Below the pieces are notes generated by a model. It was not told where the DNA came from, searched no databases, and saw only the letters and a list, made by a program, of their open reading frames with translations. Made by a program: the position numbers and the translations under genes. Below are positions 51,515 to 59,894 of a stretch of DNA of 64,000 nucleotides, piece by piece (the first letter of the stretch is position 1; every line of letters starts with the position of its first letter). The stretch lies in contig NZ_JAAGPR010000008.1 in NCBI RefSeq assembly GCF_017104965.1, positions 248,001 to 312,000 of the forward strand. The letters are read 5' to 3'. Source of the stretch: Paraburkholderia sp. Ac-20340 (GTDB taxonomy: Bacteria; Pseudomonadota; Gammaproteobacteria; Burkholderiales; Burkholderiaceae).

Positions 51515-52666
51515 CTAGCGCACGTGGCTTGCGATGATATCGACGATGCGATCCTGCTGCGCGGCGGTAAGGGCGGGGAAAATCGGCAGGCACAAAACCT
51601 TGCGCGCGGCTTGCGCGGCGACCGGCAGGTTCGCGCGCTGCGCGGAAGGCAGGCCGCGATACATCGGGAAGTCGGAGATCAGCGGGTAGAAGTAGCGGCG
51701 CACGATCACGTCCTGCCGGCGGAATGCTTCGTACAGTGCGTCGCGATCGAGCGGATAGTCGTCTTCCACGAGAATCGGGAAATACGCGTGATTCGCGATG
51801 CCGCGCTCGCACGCCGGCAGGCAGCGAATCCCCGGCATGTCAGCAAGCTGCTCGCAGTAGCGGCGAGCGATTTCGGCGCGGCGCGCGAGCGCGTCGTCGA
51901 TATGCTTGAGTTGCAGCAGTCCGAACGCAGCGTTGATCTCGCTCATCTTGCCGTTGATGCCAGGCGCCACGACCGTGGTTTCATCGACGAAGCCGAAGTT
52001 TTTCAGATGGTCGATACGCTGCTTCGTTTTCGCATCCGGGCAGATGATCGCGCCGCCTTCGAAGGTGTTGAACACCTTCGTCGCGTGAAAGCTCAACACC
52101 GAGAGATCGCCCGCACGCAGGATGCTGCCCGTTTCGTTGCGCACGCCGAACGCATGCGCGGCGTCGTAGATGACCTTGAGGTTGTAGTTGTCCGCAATCT
52201 GCTGGATCGCCTCGATGTCGCACGGATAACCATAGCAATGCACGGGCATGATGGCCGTGGTCTGCGGCGTGATGGCCGCCTCGATCTTCGCCGGGTCCAT
52301 GTTCAGCGTGGCAGGATCGACATCGACGAACACCGGCTTGACGCCGTTCCACAGCAGCGAATGTGCCGTCGCCACGAAGGAATAGGGCGTCGTGATGACT
52401 TCGCCGGTAATGCGAAGCGCCTGCAAGGCGGTCACGAGACCCAGCGTGCCGTTGGAGAACAGCGCGAGATGTTCGACCCCGAGATATTCGCTCAGGGCCG
52501 CTTCGAATGCCTGATGAAACGGCCCGCCATTGGTGAGTACCCGGCTCTGCCAGATTTCCTCCAGATACGGGATGAACTCACTCAGCGGCGCGAGATGCGG
52601 CTGGGTAACATAGATGCGTTCAAGCGCGAGATCGGGAAGGGACTCGGCGGGGAGGCTGGCATTCAT
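51515..52666 (-). CDS. DegT/DnrJ/EryC1-family PLP-dependent aminotransferase
   Basis: A 383-residue sugar-aminotransferase-type enzyme. The PLP lysine is Lys197 in SFHATKVFNTFEGGAI. The cofactor region VIYDAAHAFGV and the substrate-side NGKMSEINAAFGLLQL fit the VioA/RffA/AHBA-type family. It should transfer an amino group from glutamate or glutamine to a keto sugar or other ketone. It lies convergently opposite the operon and shares its terminator. ATG 52666 gives MNASLPAESLPDLALERIYV; the longer frame is not family-like. Aminotransferases of this family are common in flagellin glycosylation loci. Confidence 0.87.
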   Translation of the reverse strand: MNASLPAESLPDLALERIYVTQPHLAPLSEFIPYLEEIWQSRVLTNGGPFHQAFEAALSEYLGVEHLALFSNGTLGLVTALQALRITGEVITTPYSFVATAHSLLWNGVKPVFVDVDPATLNMDPAKIEAAITPQTTAIMPVHCYGYPCDIEAIQQIADNYNLKVIYDAAHAFGVRNETGSILRAGDLSVLSFHATKVFNTFEGGAIICPDAKTKQRIDHLKNFGFVDETTVVAPGINGKMSEINAAFGLLQLKHIDDALARRAEIARRYCEQLADMPGIRCLPACERGIANHAYFPILVEDDYPLDRDALYEAFRRQDVIVRRYFYPLISDFPMYRGLPSAQRANLPVAAQAARKVLCLPIFPALTAAQQDRIVDIIASHVR

Positions 52667-53027
52667 GGTTCGCGGTCTGGATCTTGCGGTCTTGTGCGCT
52701 GGGGCTCGCTGGCCACCTGCGCGGGCCGGAGGCCGACGCCAGCGCACCAGGGCGATATTTGAATGATTATCGCGTTGCTTGCCGTCGCACCAAGGGCCGA
52801 GTTAGGGCCCAAATCCATGCCATTTCAGCGCATTGACTGCGGCGCTTTCGCGCGAACCTCGCTGTGGTGGCGGGCGAGGGCAGCCAGCACTTCAGAACGG
52901 CGTGCTGGAGTCCGTTAACTACGAAGGCAGCTGCAAAAGCCGTTATTTCGTGCGCCCGTGAATCGATCCGCTGGCGCCGGCCCGCCGCCCCGACTTGCCG
53001 CCGCCCCTAAACCGTATTTCGCGAATT
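52667..53027. other. Divergent promoter region between the aminotransferase and the glycosyltransferase-like gene
   Basis: No gene is supported in these 361 bases. It must carry promoters for both flanking genes. An AT-rich patch around 52758-52776 contrasts with the surrounding GC. I could not define -10 and -35 boxes confidently. Confidence 0.4.
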
Positions 53028-54311
53028 ATGTCGACTAGCGCTTCGCAACATTCATCACCGCATCCCTATTACATCTACGCGCCCGCGTATCGGGAAACCT
53101 CCGCCGGCATCGTCGTCCTGCACACGCTTTGCCATGAGCTGAACAGTCGCGGTCACGAAGCGTATATCGTCGGCACTTCCGTGGTGAATCCTGCGTTGCG
53201 GACCCCCGTTTTGTCGGCTGAACATGCTGACAGTCATCGACAGCGTGGACGGGTTCCGATCGTCGTGTACCCCGAGGTCGTGTCCGGCAATCCGCTAGGC
53301 GCGCAGGTCTGTGTCCGTTACATTCTGAACACCGTGGGTCGTCTGACGGGGCAACCTTTGAACGAAGGAGAGGAAGATCTGATCTTCTATTACTCCGAGA
53401 ATTTCATTGGGGACAAGCAGAAAGACGAGGTCGACTACCTGTACTTGCCGGTTCTCGATACGAATCTGTTCAAGCCTGATCCGGCAAAGGTCAAGGACAG
53501 GAGTTTTGTCTTTCAATACCGCTACCCGCTGGAGAAAATCGATTTTTCGCGATTCCCGCCCGGCACTGAACTCCTGTCGATGGCAAACCCCGTCTCGCTG
53601 GCCGAACTGGCGGCGAAGCTTCAAACGGGCAAAGTCCTTTACAGCTATGAACTGTCGGCCGTCTGCGTCGAGGCCATGATGTGCGGTTGTCCCGTCATCT
53701 TCATGCAAGAGGGCGGTTTGCGCGCGACGCCGGATAGTTTCATGTTCGGCACCAATGGCTCGGCTATGGCGAGCGAAAGAAATGGCTTGCAGCGCGCAGC
53801 TGCAACGGTGAGCGTCGTTCATCCCATTGTTCTGAGCCAGATGGGCGTGTTTGCGGCGCAACTCCCCTGGTTCGTCGAAAGCACCCAGGAGGCGTCGCGC
53901 AAGGTGCAGTCGCGCACCCAGGCGGCCGTGGTGACGCCGGGCAGCGGCCCGCAAGCCGGCGACGGGGAAGCTGGCCACGCCGCAACCACGAAGCCGTCGT
54001 CTGGAAAGACCGCGCTTACGGCCGGCGTGCTGATTCTCGATCCCGCCGGCGACGGGCAAAAAATCCAGCAAACCTTGCAGAGTATCGATGCCGATTGCGC
54101 GAAAGATCTGCTGGTCGTCGTACTGACTACGTTGAATGCCGAGGTTCCTGCGTGGACGCCACGTTTGCGTTATCTGAAGGCGACCACGCGAGAATATCCG
54201 GCTGTGGTGGAGGCGGTTTCAGCGCACGCCGAGATCAATTGGCTGACCATCGCCGAAGCCGGGACGTCGCTCGCCGGTTTTTTTGAAAGTCAGAGCGTCA
54301 TACAGGCGTGA
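53028..54311 (+). CDS. Glycosyltransferase-like protein with two modules
   Basis: A 427-residue protein of lower GC than its neighbours. The first ~300 residues look like a GT-B fold: YYIYAPAYRETSAGIVVLHT with a nucleotide-sugar-type opening, and the family-4-like stretch SYELSAVCVEAMMCGCPVIF near residues 205-225. A low-complexity linker rich in Gln, Gly and Thr follows (residues 285-330). A ~95-residue tail (AGVLILDPAGDGQKIQQTLQ then VVLTTLNAEVPAWT) resembles the start of a GT-A domain. The tail is too short for a complete second transferase. It may have lost part of a partner. Its role is likely glycan transfer near the flagellin locus. ATG 53028 is chosen because family-like sequence starts soon after it. 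Confidence 0.55.
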   Translation: MSTSASQHSSPHPYYIYAPAYRETSAGIVVLHTLCHELNSRGHEAYIVGTSVVNPALRTPVLSAEHADSHRQRGRVPIVVYPEVVSGNPLGAQVCVRYILNTVGRLTGQPLNEGEEDLIFYYSENFIGDKQKDEVDYLYLPVLDTNLFKPDPAKVKDRSFVFQYRYPLEKIDFSRFPPGTELLSMANPVSLAELAAKLQTGKVLYSYELSAVCVEAMMCGCPVIFMQEGGLRATPDSFMFGTNGSAMASERNGLQRAAATVSVVHPIVLSQMGVFAAQLPWFVESTQEASRKVQSRTQAAVVTPGSGPQAGDGEAGHAATTKPSSGKTALTAGVLILDPAGDGQKIQQTLQSIDADCAKDLLVVVLTTLNAEVPAWTPRLRYLKATTREYPAVVEAVSAHAEINWLTIAEAGTSLAGFFESQSVIQA

Positions 54312-54338
54312 GCTTTTTCTGGCAGCCGCGATGAACGA

Positions 54339-54370
54339 AAAGGCGCGCTTCGGCGCGCCTTTCGCTTTTT
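54339..54370 (+). terminator. UUCG-loop terminator after the glycosyltransferase-like gene
   Basis: AAAGGCGCGC and GCGCGCCTTT form a perfect 10-bp stem around TTCG, followed by CGCTTTTT. It lies 28 bases after the stop. Confidence 0.88.
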
Positions 54371-54385
54371 GCCCGCTCCATGAGA

Positions 54386-54420
54386 GAAAGCCGGGCCTCG
54401 TGATTCCACGAGACCCGGCC
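54386..54420 (-). terminator. Probable minus-strand terminator after the FlmQ-like gene
   Basis: On the minus strand GCCGGGTCTCGTG and CACGAGGCCCGGC pair with one mismatch around GAAT, followed by TTTCTCTC. The T-run is broken, so efficiency is uncertain. It lies 44 bases after the stop of the large glycosyltransferase. Confidence 0.5.
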
Positions 54421-54463
54421 TGAGGTTTCCTGCATAACGGGGCAGGCCCGTTTGAAGACCTGA

Positions 54464-57400
54464 TTATTCGCCGTATTTGCTCAAATACTGCGCGTATCCT
54501 TCGCGCCAGCTTGGCGTGCCGAATGCGCCGCCGCTCTCATGCACGACCGAGATCGGCCATGTGCCCATTCTCAGGCCCTTGAGTTCGGCGCCGCGACAAA
54601 AGTCCAGATCGTAGAAGTGGAACTTGAACTGTTCATCGAAGCGCAGATCGCTACGTGAAAGCGTGTCGCTGTCCGCGATCAGCATTAGGCCGTCGAGGAG
54701 CTTGCATTCCTGTCCCGAGGGGCCGAAGTTCGACGCGATGTCGCATGGAAAGCCCTTGCCGTGGCCGACAGTCCCGCTCAGGTAGCGGCGCTCGTCCCAC
54801 TTGAGCTCCGGTGTGAAAGCCCACGACGGCTGACGCGCAACGCGACGCAGGTTGCCGGCGAGTCCCACCACGTCGAAACGGGCCAGCGATTCGCGGATGC
54901 GCTCGTTCCAGAAGAGATCCTGCAGCCAGATATCGTCGTGGACGAAAACCAGGATGGCCGGGTTTTGCTTTGCGTCTTCGATTGCTGCGTTGTAGATGCT
55001 TGGCAATCCGCGGGTGTTGCTGTCGAACAGTTGCAGTTCGATGCCCGGCAATTGCGCGTAGAGCTTTAGCGAACGGCCCAGCGCGGTGTCGCTCGAGAAG
55101 CGCTCGCGGCTGCTACGGGTGCCGCACACGAGTCGAATCGGCTTGCGCGCCGAAGGCATCGGCGTTGTCAACCCGATCGACGTGATGGGCGCCGAAGCCG
55201 TTGCGCGCACCGATGCAGCATCGCTGGCCTGATGCGATTGCAGATCGCGCGCCTGCGTTTCAATCTGCGCGACGGAGGTGTCCTGGGCCTGCACTTCGAA
55301 ATGCTCGGGCGCGAGGCCATTGCACCAGCGTTGCCACATGGTGCGCAGCGCGCGCGACGCGGCGTTGGCAATCGTGCTTGCGCTGACGATCGGCGACTGC
55401 ATGCAGTGTCCGCGCAGCTCGCGCCGGACGGTCGCGAGCGCTTCCGGGTCGGCTGCGAGCGCAGCGCACTTGCGCACGAAGTCGTCCTTGCCGGTTGCCA
55501 CGAACGCGTCCTGCAGACCGAGATGCGAGAGCCAGCCTGTGCTGCCGCGGCTCGCCATCGAGTAGCTTGGCAGCGTCATGGTCGGCACGCCCATCCACAG
55601 CGCATGCATGGTCGTGGTCGAACCGGCGAACGGGAACGCGTCGAGGCAGACATCCACCATGTGATGCTGCTGCAGGTAGTTGGTCACGCTCTTGCGTTGC
55701 ATGAAGCTGATGCGGCTCGCGTCGATGTGCTCGTTCGCGAACATGCCGGCAATCTTGCTCATTTGCTCCGTCGACGCGATCGCGCCGACCAGCATGCGCG
55801 AATTGGGTACTTCGCGCAGCACGCGCGCCCACAGCGCAACCACTTCCGGCCCGATTTTCACGATGCGGCTAAAGCTGCCGAAGGTCAAATGACCGTTCTT
55901 CAGCGCAGGCAATTCGTTGACGTCCGGCGCTTCCGGATGCGGCTTGAACGGCGCGAGCGCGGGCAGAAAGACGAGCTTCTCCGAGAACTGGCTCGCGAAC
56001 TGTTCGAGCGGCGTGACGAAACGGTCCGACAGGTAATAGTCGATTGCCGTGAGGCCCGTCGTCGACGGATTGCCGATCCAGCTCACCTGCACCGGTGCGG
56101 GTTTGTGCGCGAACGCCACCAGCCGGTTGCGGCCGGTGTGACCCGAGAGATCGATCAGGATGTCGATGCCGTCGTTGCGGATCGTTTGCGCAACCACTTC
56201 ATCGCTCATGCCGAAGATTTCGCGCCAGCTTGCCGCGTGCGCGCGGATTTTTTCAGTGAAGCCGTCGCTTGCGGCGTAGTTCGAATAGAAGTGCAGCGAC
56301 AGGTTCGGGTCGAGCGCCAGATGCTCGACCACCGAAAGCAGGAAATAGGCGACCGGATGATCGAACAGATCGCCCGATACGAAGCCGATCTTCAGACGTT
56401 TCGCCGGATCGCGCTCGTTGGTGTGCTGCGGCCATTTCGCGCGCAGGGGCGCTTCGTAGCGATCGGCAAAGGCGCGGAATTCCGCAAACGCCCGGGGCGC
56501 GTCGAGATCGTGCTTGTGCATCAAGCCGAACAGCAGATTGCTGTTCGTCGGCGCCTGACCCGGCGCCATTTCGAGCGCGCGACGGAAGGTGACTTCGGCT
56601 TCGTCATACTCGCCGTGCTGTGCGAGCGCGTTACCCAGCGCGTCGAGTTCGAGCGCGTCGTGCGGGGCCAGTTCGACCGCTCGGCGAATATTGGCGATGC
56701 CTTCCGCGCTGCGGCCGGTCACCTGAAGGGTCGAGCCGAGAGTGCGGTACAGGGCGGCGCAGTCGGGATGGCGTTCGAGAGCCTGACGGCAGTGCTGTTC
56801 GGCTCGCACGAACTGACGCACGATGTATAGCGCATCGGCCAGCATCGTTTGTGCAATGACCTGGCCGGGAAGCAGGCGCGCGGCTGCTTCGGCCGCATGC
56901 ACAGATTCCGCGAAGCGGCCGTTGCGTTGTAGCGCGTGCGTGAGCGCAAGCCAACATTCGCCTTGTCCCGGATACGACTCGCTCAGGCGGCGCGCGACGT
57001 CTAGCGCAGCATCGATTTTGCCTGCGTTGAAGAGGTCGGCGTATTCCTGCATTTCCGCCACCGTGGCGCGGCGCGGGTCGGCGTCGCTCGCAGGTGGTGT
57101 CTGAGCCGGGCTTTGCAGTGTGGCCTTTTGCTCTGCCTGCTGCTCCGGCTGCGCGGCGGTCGACGAGGTCGATTTCCCCTGGCTGCTTTCTTCGGCAAGG
57201 CGCGCGCGCAAAGTGGCGACGGCATCCTGCGGCAAGCCGCACTGGAGCGCAAGGTCCAGCGAGACGCGCGCCGCTTCGAACTGGCCGCTGCCGGTAAGAG
57301 CGTTGAAATAGTAGACCCAGAGCTGCGCGAAATTCGGCGTATGGCCGAGCACCAGTTCGAAATGCTGCACGGCTTCAGCGGGCAGTCCCGTCTGCATGCG

Positions 57401-57598
57401 CAGCACGCCCATGTGGTAATTCGCGTCCACATGATCGCTGTCCGCGTCGAGCACCGCGGCATAGAGCGCGGCGGCATCGGCGTATTCCTGCTTGCGGTGA
57501 TGTTCGATCGCGGCCTGCATCACGAGATCGATATCCTGTTCCCGTTGCGCTTCGGGAAGGAGCGAAGTTGAATTGGTCAAAGTGGGGAAAGCGGTCAT
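54464..57598 (-). CDS. FlmQ-like flagellin glycosyltransferase (TPR + OGT/SPINDLY-type + GT2-like domains)
   Basis: A 1044-residue cytoplasmic protein. Residues ~23-390 hold tetratricopeptide repeats for binding the substrate. Residues ~400-760 form the O-GlcNAc-transferase-like catalytic region, with KIGFVSGDLFDHPVAYFL, IDILIDLSGHTGRNRLVAF, HKPAPVQVSWIGNPSTTGL and DVCLDAFPFAGSTTTMHAL. A C-terminal third domain from ~820 reads RLVCGTRSSRERF then LVFVHDDIWLQDLFWNER and VVGLAGNLRR, a family-2-type glycosyltransferase module. The layout matches the single large transferase that glycosylates flagellin in Burkholderia (FlmQ). It lies next to fliT-fliD-fliC on the same strand. I infer that it glycosylates FliC. 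Confidence 0.8.
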   Translation of the reverse strand: MTAFPTLTNSTSLLPEAQREQDIDLVMQAAIEHHRKQEYADAAALYAAVLDADSDHVDANYHMGVLRMQTGLPAEAVQHFELVLGHTPNFAQLWVYYFNALTGSGQFEAARVSLDLALQCGLPQDAVATLRARLAEESSQGKSTSSTAAQPEQQAEQKATLQSPAQTPPASDADPRRATVAEMQEYADLFNAGKIDAALDVARRLSESYPGQGECWLALTHALQRNGRFAESVHAAEAAARLLPGQVIAQTMLADALYIVRQFVRAEQHCRQALERHPDCAALYRTLGSTLQVTGRSAEGIANIRRAVELAPHDALELDALGNALAQHGEYDEAEVTFRRALEMAPGQAPTNSNLLFGLMHKHDLDAPRAFAEFRAFADRYEAPLRAKWPQHTNERDPAKRLKIGFVSGDLFDHPVAYFLLSVVEHLALDPNLSLHFYSNYAASDGFTEKIRAHAASWREIFGMSDEVVAQTIRNDGIDILIDLSGHTGRNRLVAFAHKPAPVQVSWIGNPSTTGLTAIDYYLSDRFVTPLEQFASQFSEKLVFLPALAPFKPHPEAPDVNELPALKNGHLTFGSFSRIVKIGPEVVALWARVLREVPNSRMLVGAIASTEQMSKIAGMFANEHIDASRISFMQRKSVTNYLQQHHMVDVCLDAFPFAGSTTTMHALWMGVPTMTLPSYSMASRGSTGWLSHLGLQDAFVATGKDDFVRKCAALAADPEALATVRRELRGHCMQSPIVSASTIANAASRALRTMWQRWCNGLAPEHFEVQAQDTSVAQIETQARDLQSHQASDAASVRATASAPITSIGLTTPMPSARKPIRLVCGTRSSRERFSSDTALGRSLKLYAQLPGIELQLFDSNTRGLPSIYNAAIEDAKQNPAILVFVHDDIWLQDLFWNERIRESLARFDVVGLAGNLRRVARQPSWAFTPELKWDERRYLSGTVGHGKGFPCDIASNFGPSGQECKLLDGLMLIADSDTLSRSDLRFDEQFKFHFYDLDFCRGAELKGLRMGTWPISVVHESGGAFGTPSWREGYAQYLSKYGE

Positions 57599-57755
57599 GA
57601 CGATGGCGCGCGAACGCGTCCAGGAGCGGGAAGTGTGGAAATTATGCGGGGAGCGCCTGTCGGCCGATGCGCCGAGATGGAGTCAAAACGACCGCTATTT
57701 TGAAGCGTAAATTTCCGGTCACGACGCAGCCGCGCGAGCACGGTAAACAGGGCGC

Positions 57756-57786
57756 AAAAACAAAAAGCCCGCGCGAAGCGGGCTTT
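57756..57786 (-). terminator. Terminator after fliT
   Basis: On the minus strand AAAGCCCGC and GCGGGCTTT form a 9-bp stem with a five-base loop, followed by TTTTTGTTTTT. It ends the fliC-fliD-fliT region before the FlmQ-like gene. Confidence 0.82.
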
Positions 57787-57847
57787 GGGTCGGGCTTTGC
57801 ACCACGAAGGGCGTCAAGCGCGTGCTATCCGGGGACGGCGTGCGCGC

Positions 57848-58147
57848 TCAGAACTGCGCGATCCGTTGATATTGACTGACGTTGCGGGTTGCCCGCATGT
57901 TCGCCTGATATTCGGTGCCGAGCGCACGTTGCGCGACTTGTGCAGCTTCGGCAACGCGGGCGTTGATCGCGTGAATTTCACGCAGCTGCGCGAGAACGGC
58001 GGGCGATTGCTGAGCGCCCAGCGCCATGAGAAGGGGCGAGCGGGCATCCACAAGCATGGCCGCCTGCTCCCACTCGCCTACAGCCGCCGCCTGCTCGATT
58101 GCCTTCGTGAATTGCCAGATGCGTTCGATGCCGGTCTGTGCGTCCAT
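57848..58147 (-). CDS. fliT: FliT-like flagellar export chaperone
   Basis: A 99-residue all-helical protein directly downstream of fliD. FliT binds the FliD cap protein before export and, in enterobacteria, also the FlhDC regulator. The sequence (GIERIWQFTKAIEQAAAVGE and AINARVAEAAQVAQRALGT) has the amphipathic four-helix character and length of FliT, though conservation in this family is low, so position is a main argument. AAGGGG lies before the ATG. A terminator follows. Confidence 0.7.
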   Translation of the reverse strand: MDAQTGIERIWQFTKAIEQAAAVGEWEQAAMLVDARSPLLMALGAQQSPAVLAQLREIHAINARVAEAAQVAQRALGTEYQANMRATRNVSQYQRIAQF

Positions 58148-58180
58148 GCTTGCGCCCCTTGGTCCTTAGGTTAGCTCGCG

Positions 58181-59752
58181 TTAGCTCTTGTTGGTGGCCA
58201 GCGCACCTGCGCTGTTGGTGCCGCCGAAGAGCTGCGTCAGGTACTGCTGGTTGTTGTTCATCGTCGCCATCAACGTGTTCAGCGCCGTGAACTGCGAAGT
58301 GTACATGCTCGTGAGCTGCGTCTGATAATCAGTCAGATTGCTCTGTTTTGTCGTCAGACTCGTCAGATCGGCATTGAGCGCGTTGGTGCGCGTTGCGATT
58401 ACGCCTGTGCTCGACAGGTAGCTCGCAATGTTCGTGTTCAACTGCTCGGCCACGCCGTTGGTCGAGCTGAACAGCGTGGCGATGGTCGACTGATTGTTCT
58501 GCAACGCGGTGTTGAGCGTGTCGTTGTCGATCGAGAGCGTGCCATCCGCGCCCAGCGTGACGCCGATCGACGCCAGGCTGGTCGTCGTGCTGCCGTTCTT
58601 CACACCGGTTGCCACGATCGTCGCGAGCTGGTTCTGGATCATGTTCAGCGTCGAGTCGCCGAGCAGCACGCCTTGCGAGCTCGAAGTCGAGCTGAACGAC
58701 GTCAGCGTGCCCATCGTCGTGACGAGCGTGTTGTACAGCGTGACGAAGTTGTTGATCGCGCTCGACTGGGCGCTGGTGTTCTGCGCAATCGTGAGCGTCT
58801 GGGGCGAGGAGCCGGTGGTGTCGACCGAGGCCGCCGACAGGCTCAGCGTGACGCCCGACAGCGCGGACGTATTAGTGTTGCTGGAGCTGGTGACGCCGGT
58901 GCCGTCGATCGTGAAATAGGCATCTTGCGCTGCCGTCGACTGGGTCCAGTAGCTCGTGTTATCGATGCTCGACTGGTTGGCCGTGAGGTTCGCCGAGGTC
59001 GCGCTGGCGTTGCCCGTCAGCGACGTGCCCGAGGTCGTGTTGACGGCGAGATTATTCAGCGCGTCACCGGTTGCCGAGTCGCTGATCGCGACGCTGATGC
59101 CGTTCGTCGAACCGGTGGTGGTCGCGTGCAGCACGAGGTGGGCGCCGTCGGCGCCATTCACCACCGAGGCGGTCACGCCGGGGTTGTTGCTCGCGCTATT
59201 GATCGCCGATGCGATGCCGGAAATCGTGCTGTTCGTGCCATTCAGCGAGATCGTGGTGCTCTGGCCATTGACGGAGAGCGTCATGGTCGCCGACCCGCTG
59301 GCCAGCGCGGTCGTCGCGCCGTAGCCCTTCGAGGTCAGCACCTGGGCCTTGGCGATCTGTGCAACGTCGAGCGAATACGTGCCTGCGACTGCGCCGGTGG
59401 CAGCCGTCGCCGTGATGCCCGTACCGCTGGTGGTCGCCGAGAAAGCATTGACGGTGGTGCCGTCGGAAAGCGAGCCGAGGCTTGCCTGGAGCGCCGAAAG
59501 CGCCGCCGAAAGCGTGCCGTAGGCGGAAATCTGGGTGTTGTCGGTCGACTGCGAGGTCGCGATGGTCGCGGCCTGGCCGGCGATCTTTGCATTGACGAGC
59601 GCCGAAACGAGCGAGCTCACATCCATCGACGAGTTGCCGGTCGAACCGCTGATGATCGACTGTGCGGCTTCCTGCAGTGCGGCATTCGAAGACGCCGTGG
59701 TAGCGGCGACGGTGCTCGCGATCGTGCTGGCGGCCGAATTTACGGTGGACAT
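58181..59752 (-). CDS. fliD: Flagellar filament cap protein FliD (hook-associated protein 2)
   Basis: FliD caps the growing filament and folds incoming flagellin. The 523-residue protein has the N-terminal export/coiled region (SSMDVSSLVSALVNAKIAGQ), a central Thr/Ser/Gly-rich domain, and the conserved C-terminal coiled coil with LTDYQTQLTSMYTSQFTALN and TMNNNQQYLTQLFG, ending as in other FliD proteins. GGGAG precedes the ATG. It lies 142 bases after fliC, separated by two hairpins, and 33 bases before fliT. Confidence 0.93.
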   Translation of the reverse strand: MSTVNSAASTIASTVAATTASSNAALQEAAQSIISGSTGNSSMDVSSLVSALVNAKIAGQAATIATSQSTDNTQISAYGTLSAALSALQASLGSLSDGTTVNAFSATTSGTGITATAATGAVAGTYSLDVAQIAKAQVLTSKGYGATTALASGSATMTLSVNGQSTTISLNGTNSTISGIASAINSASNNPGVTASVVNGADGAHLVLHATTTGSTNGISVAISDSATGDALNNLAVNTTSGTSLTGNASATSANLTANQSSIDNTSYWTQSTAAQDAYFTIDGTGVTSSSNTNTSALSGVTLSLSAASVDTTGSSPQTLTIAQNTSAQSSAINNFVTLYNTLVTTMGTLTSFSSTSSSQGVLLGDSTLNMIQNQLATIVATGVKNGSTTTSLASIGVTLGADGTLSIDNDTLNTALQNNQSTIATLFSSTNGVAEQLNTNIASYLSSTGVIATRTNALNADLTSLTTKQSNLTDYQTQLTSMYTSQFTALNTLMATMNNNQQYLTQLFGGTNSAGALATNKS

Positions 59753-59812
59753 GGACAGGCTCCCTGCTTGGGCGATGTCGTTTGATTCGATTCAGATCGG
59801 GGAAATGCCAAT

Positions 59813-59873
59813 CGGGAGGCGAGCCTCCCGACCGGTTTGCGCCGCACGCACCGGATAAGGCGCGGGTGCGTGC
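59813..59873 (-). promoter_or_regulatory. Two hairpins between fliC and fliD
   Basis: CGGGAGGC/GCCTCCCG (59813-59830) is a perfect 8-bp stem with a two-base gap. GCACGCACC/GGTGCGTGC (59844-59852, 59865-59873) is a perfect 9-bp stem with a 12-base loop. Neither has a proper T-run. Such stems often stabilise the abundant fliC message and limit read-through into fliD. Confidence 0.6.
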
Positions 59874-59894
59874 GAGGCTTGCTGCGAGAAGCGC

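Noticed and set aside
41204..57598. A mobile element bounded by tRNA-Arg
   Set aside because: No integrase, transposase or repeated attachment site was found in the window, so only a possible old island is noted.
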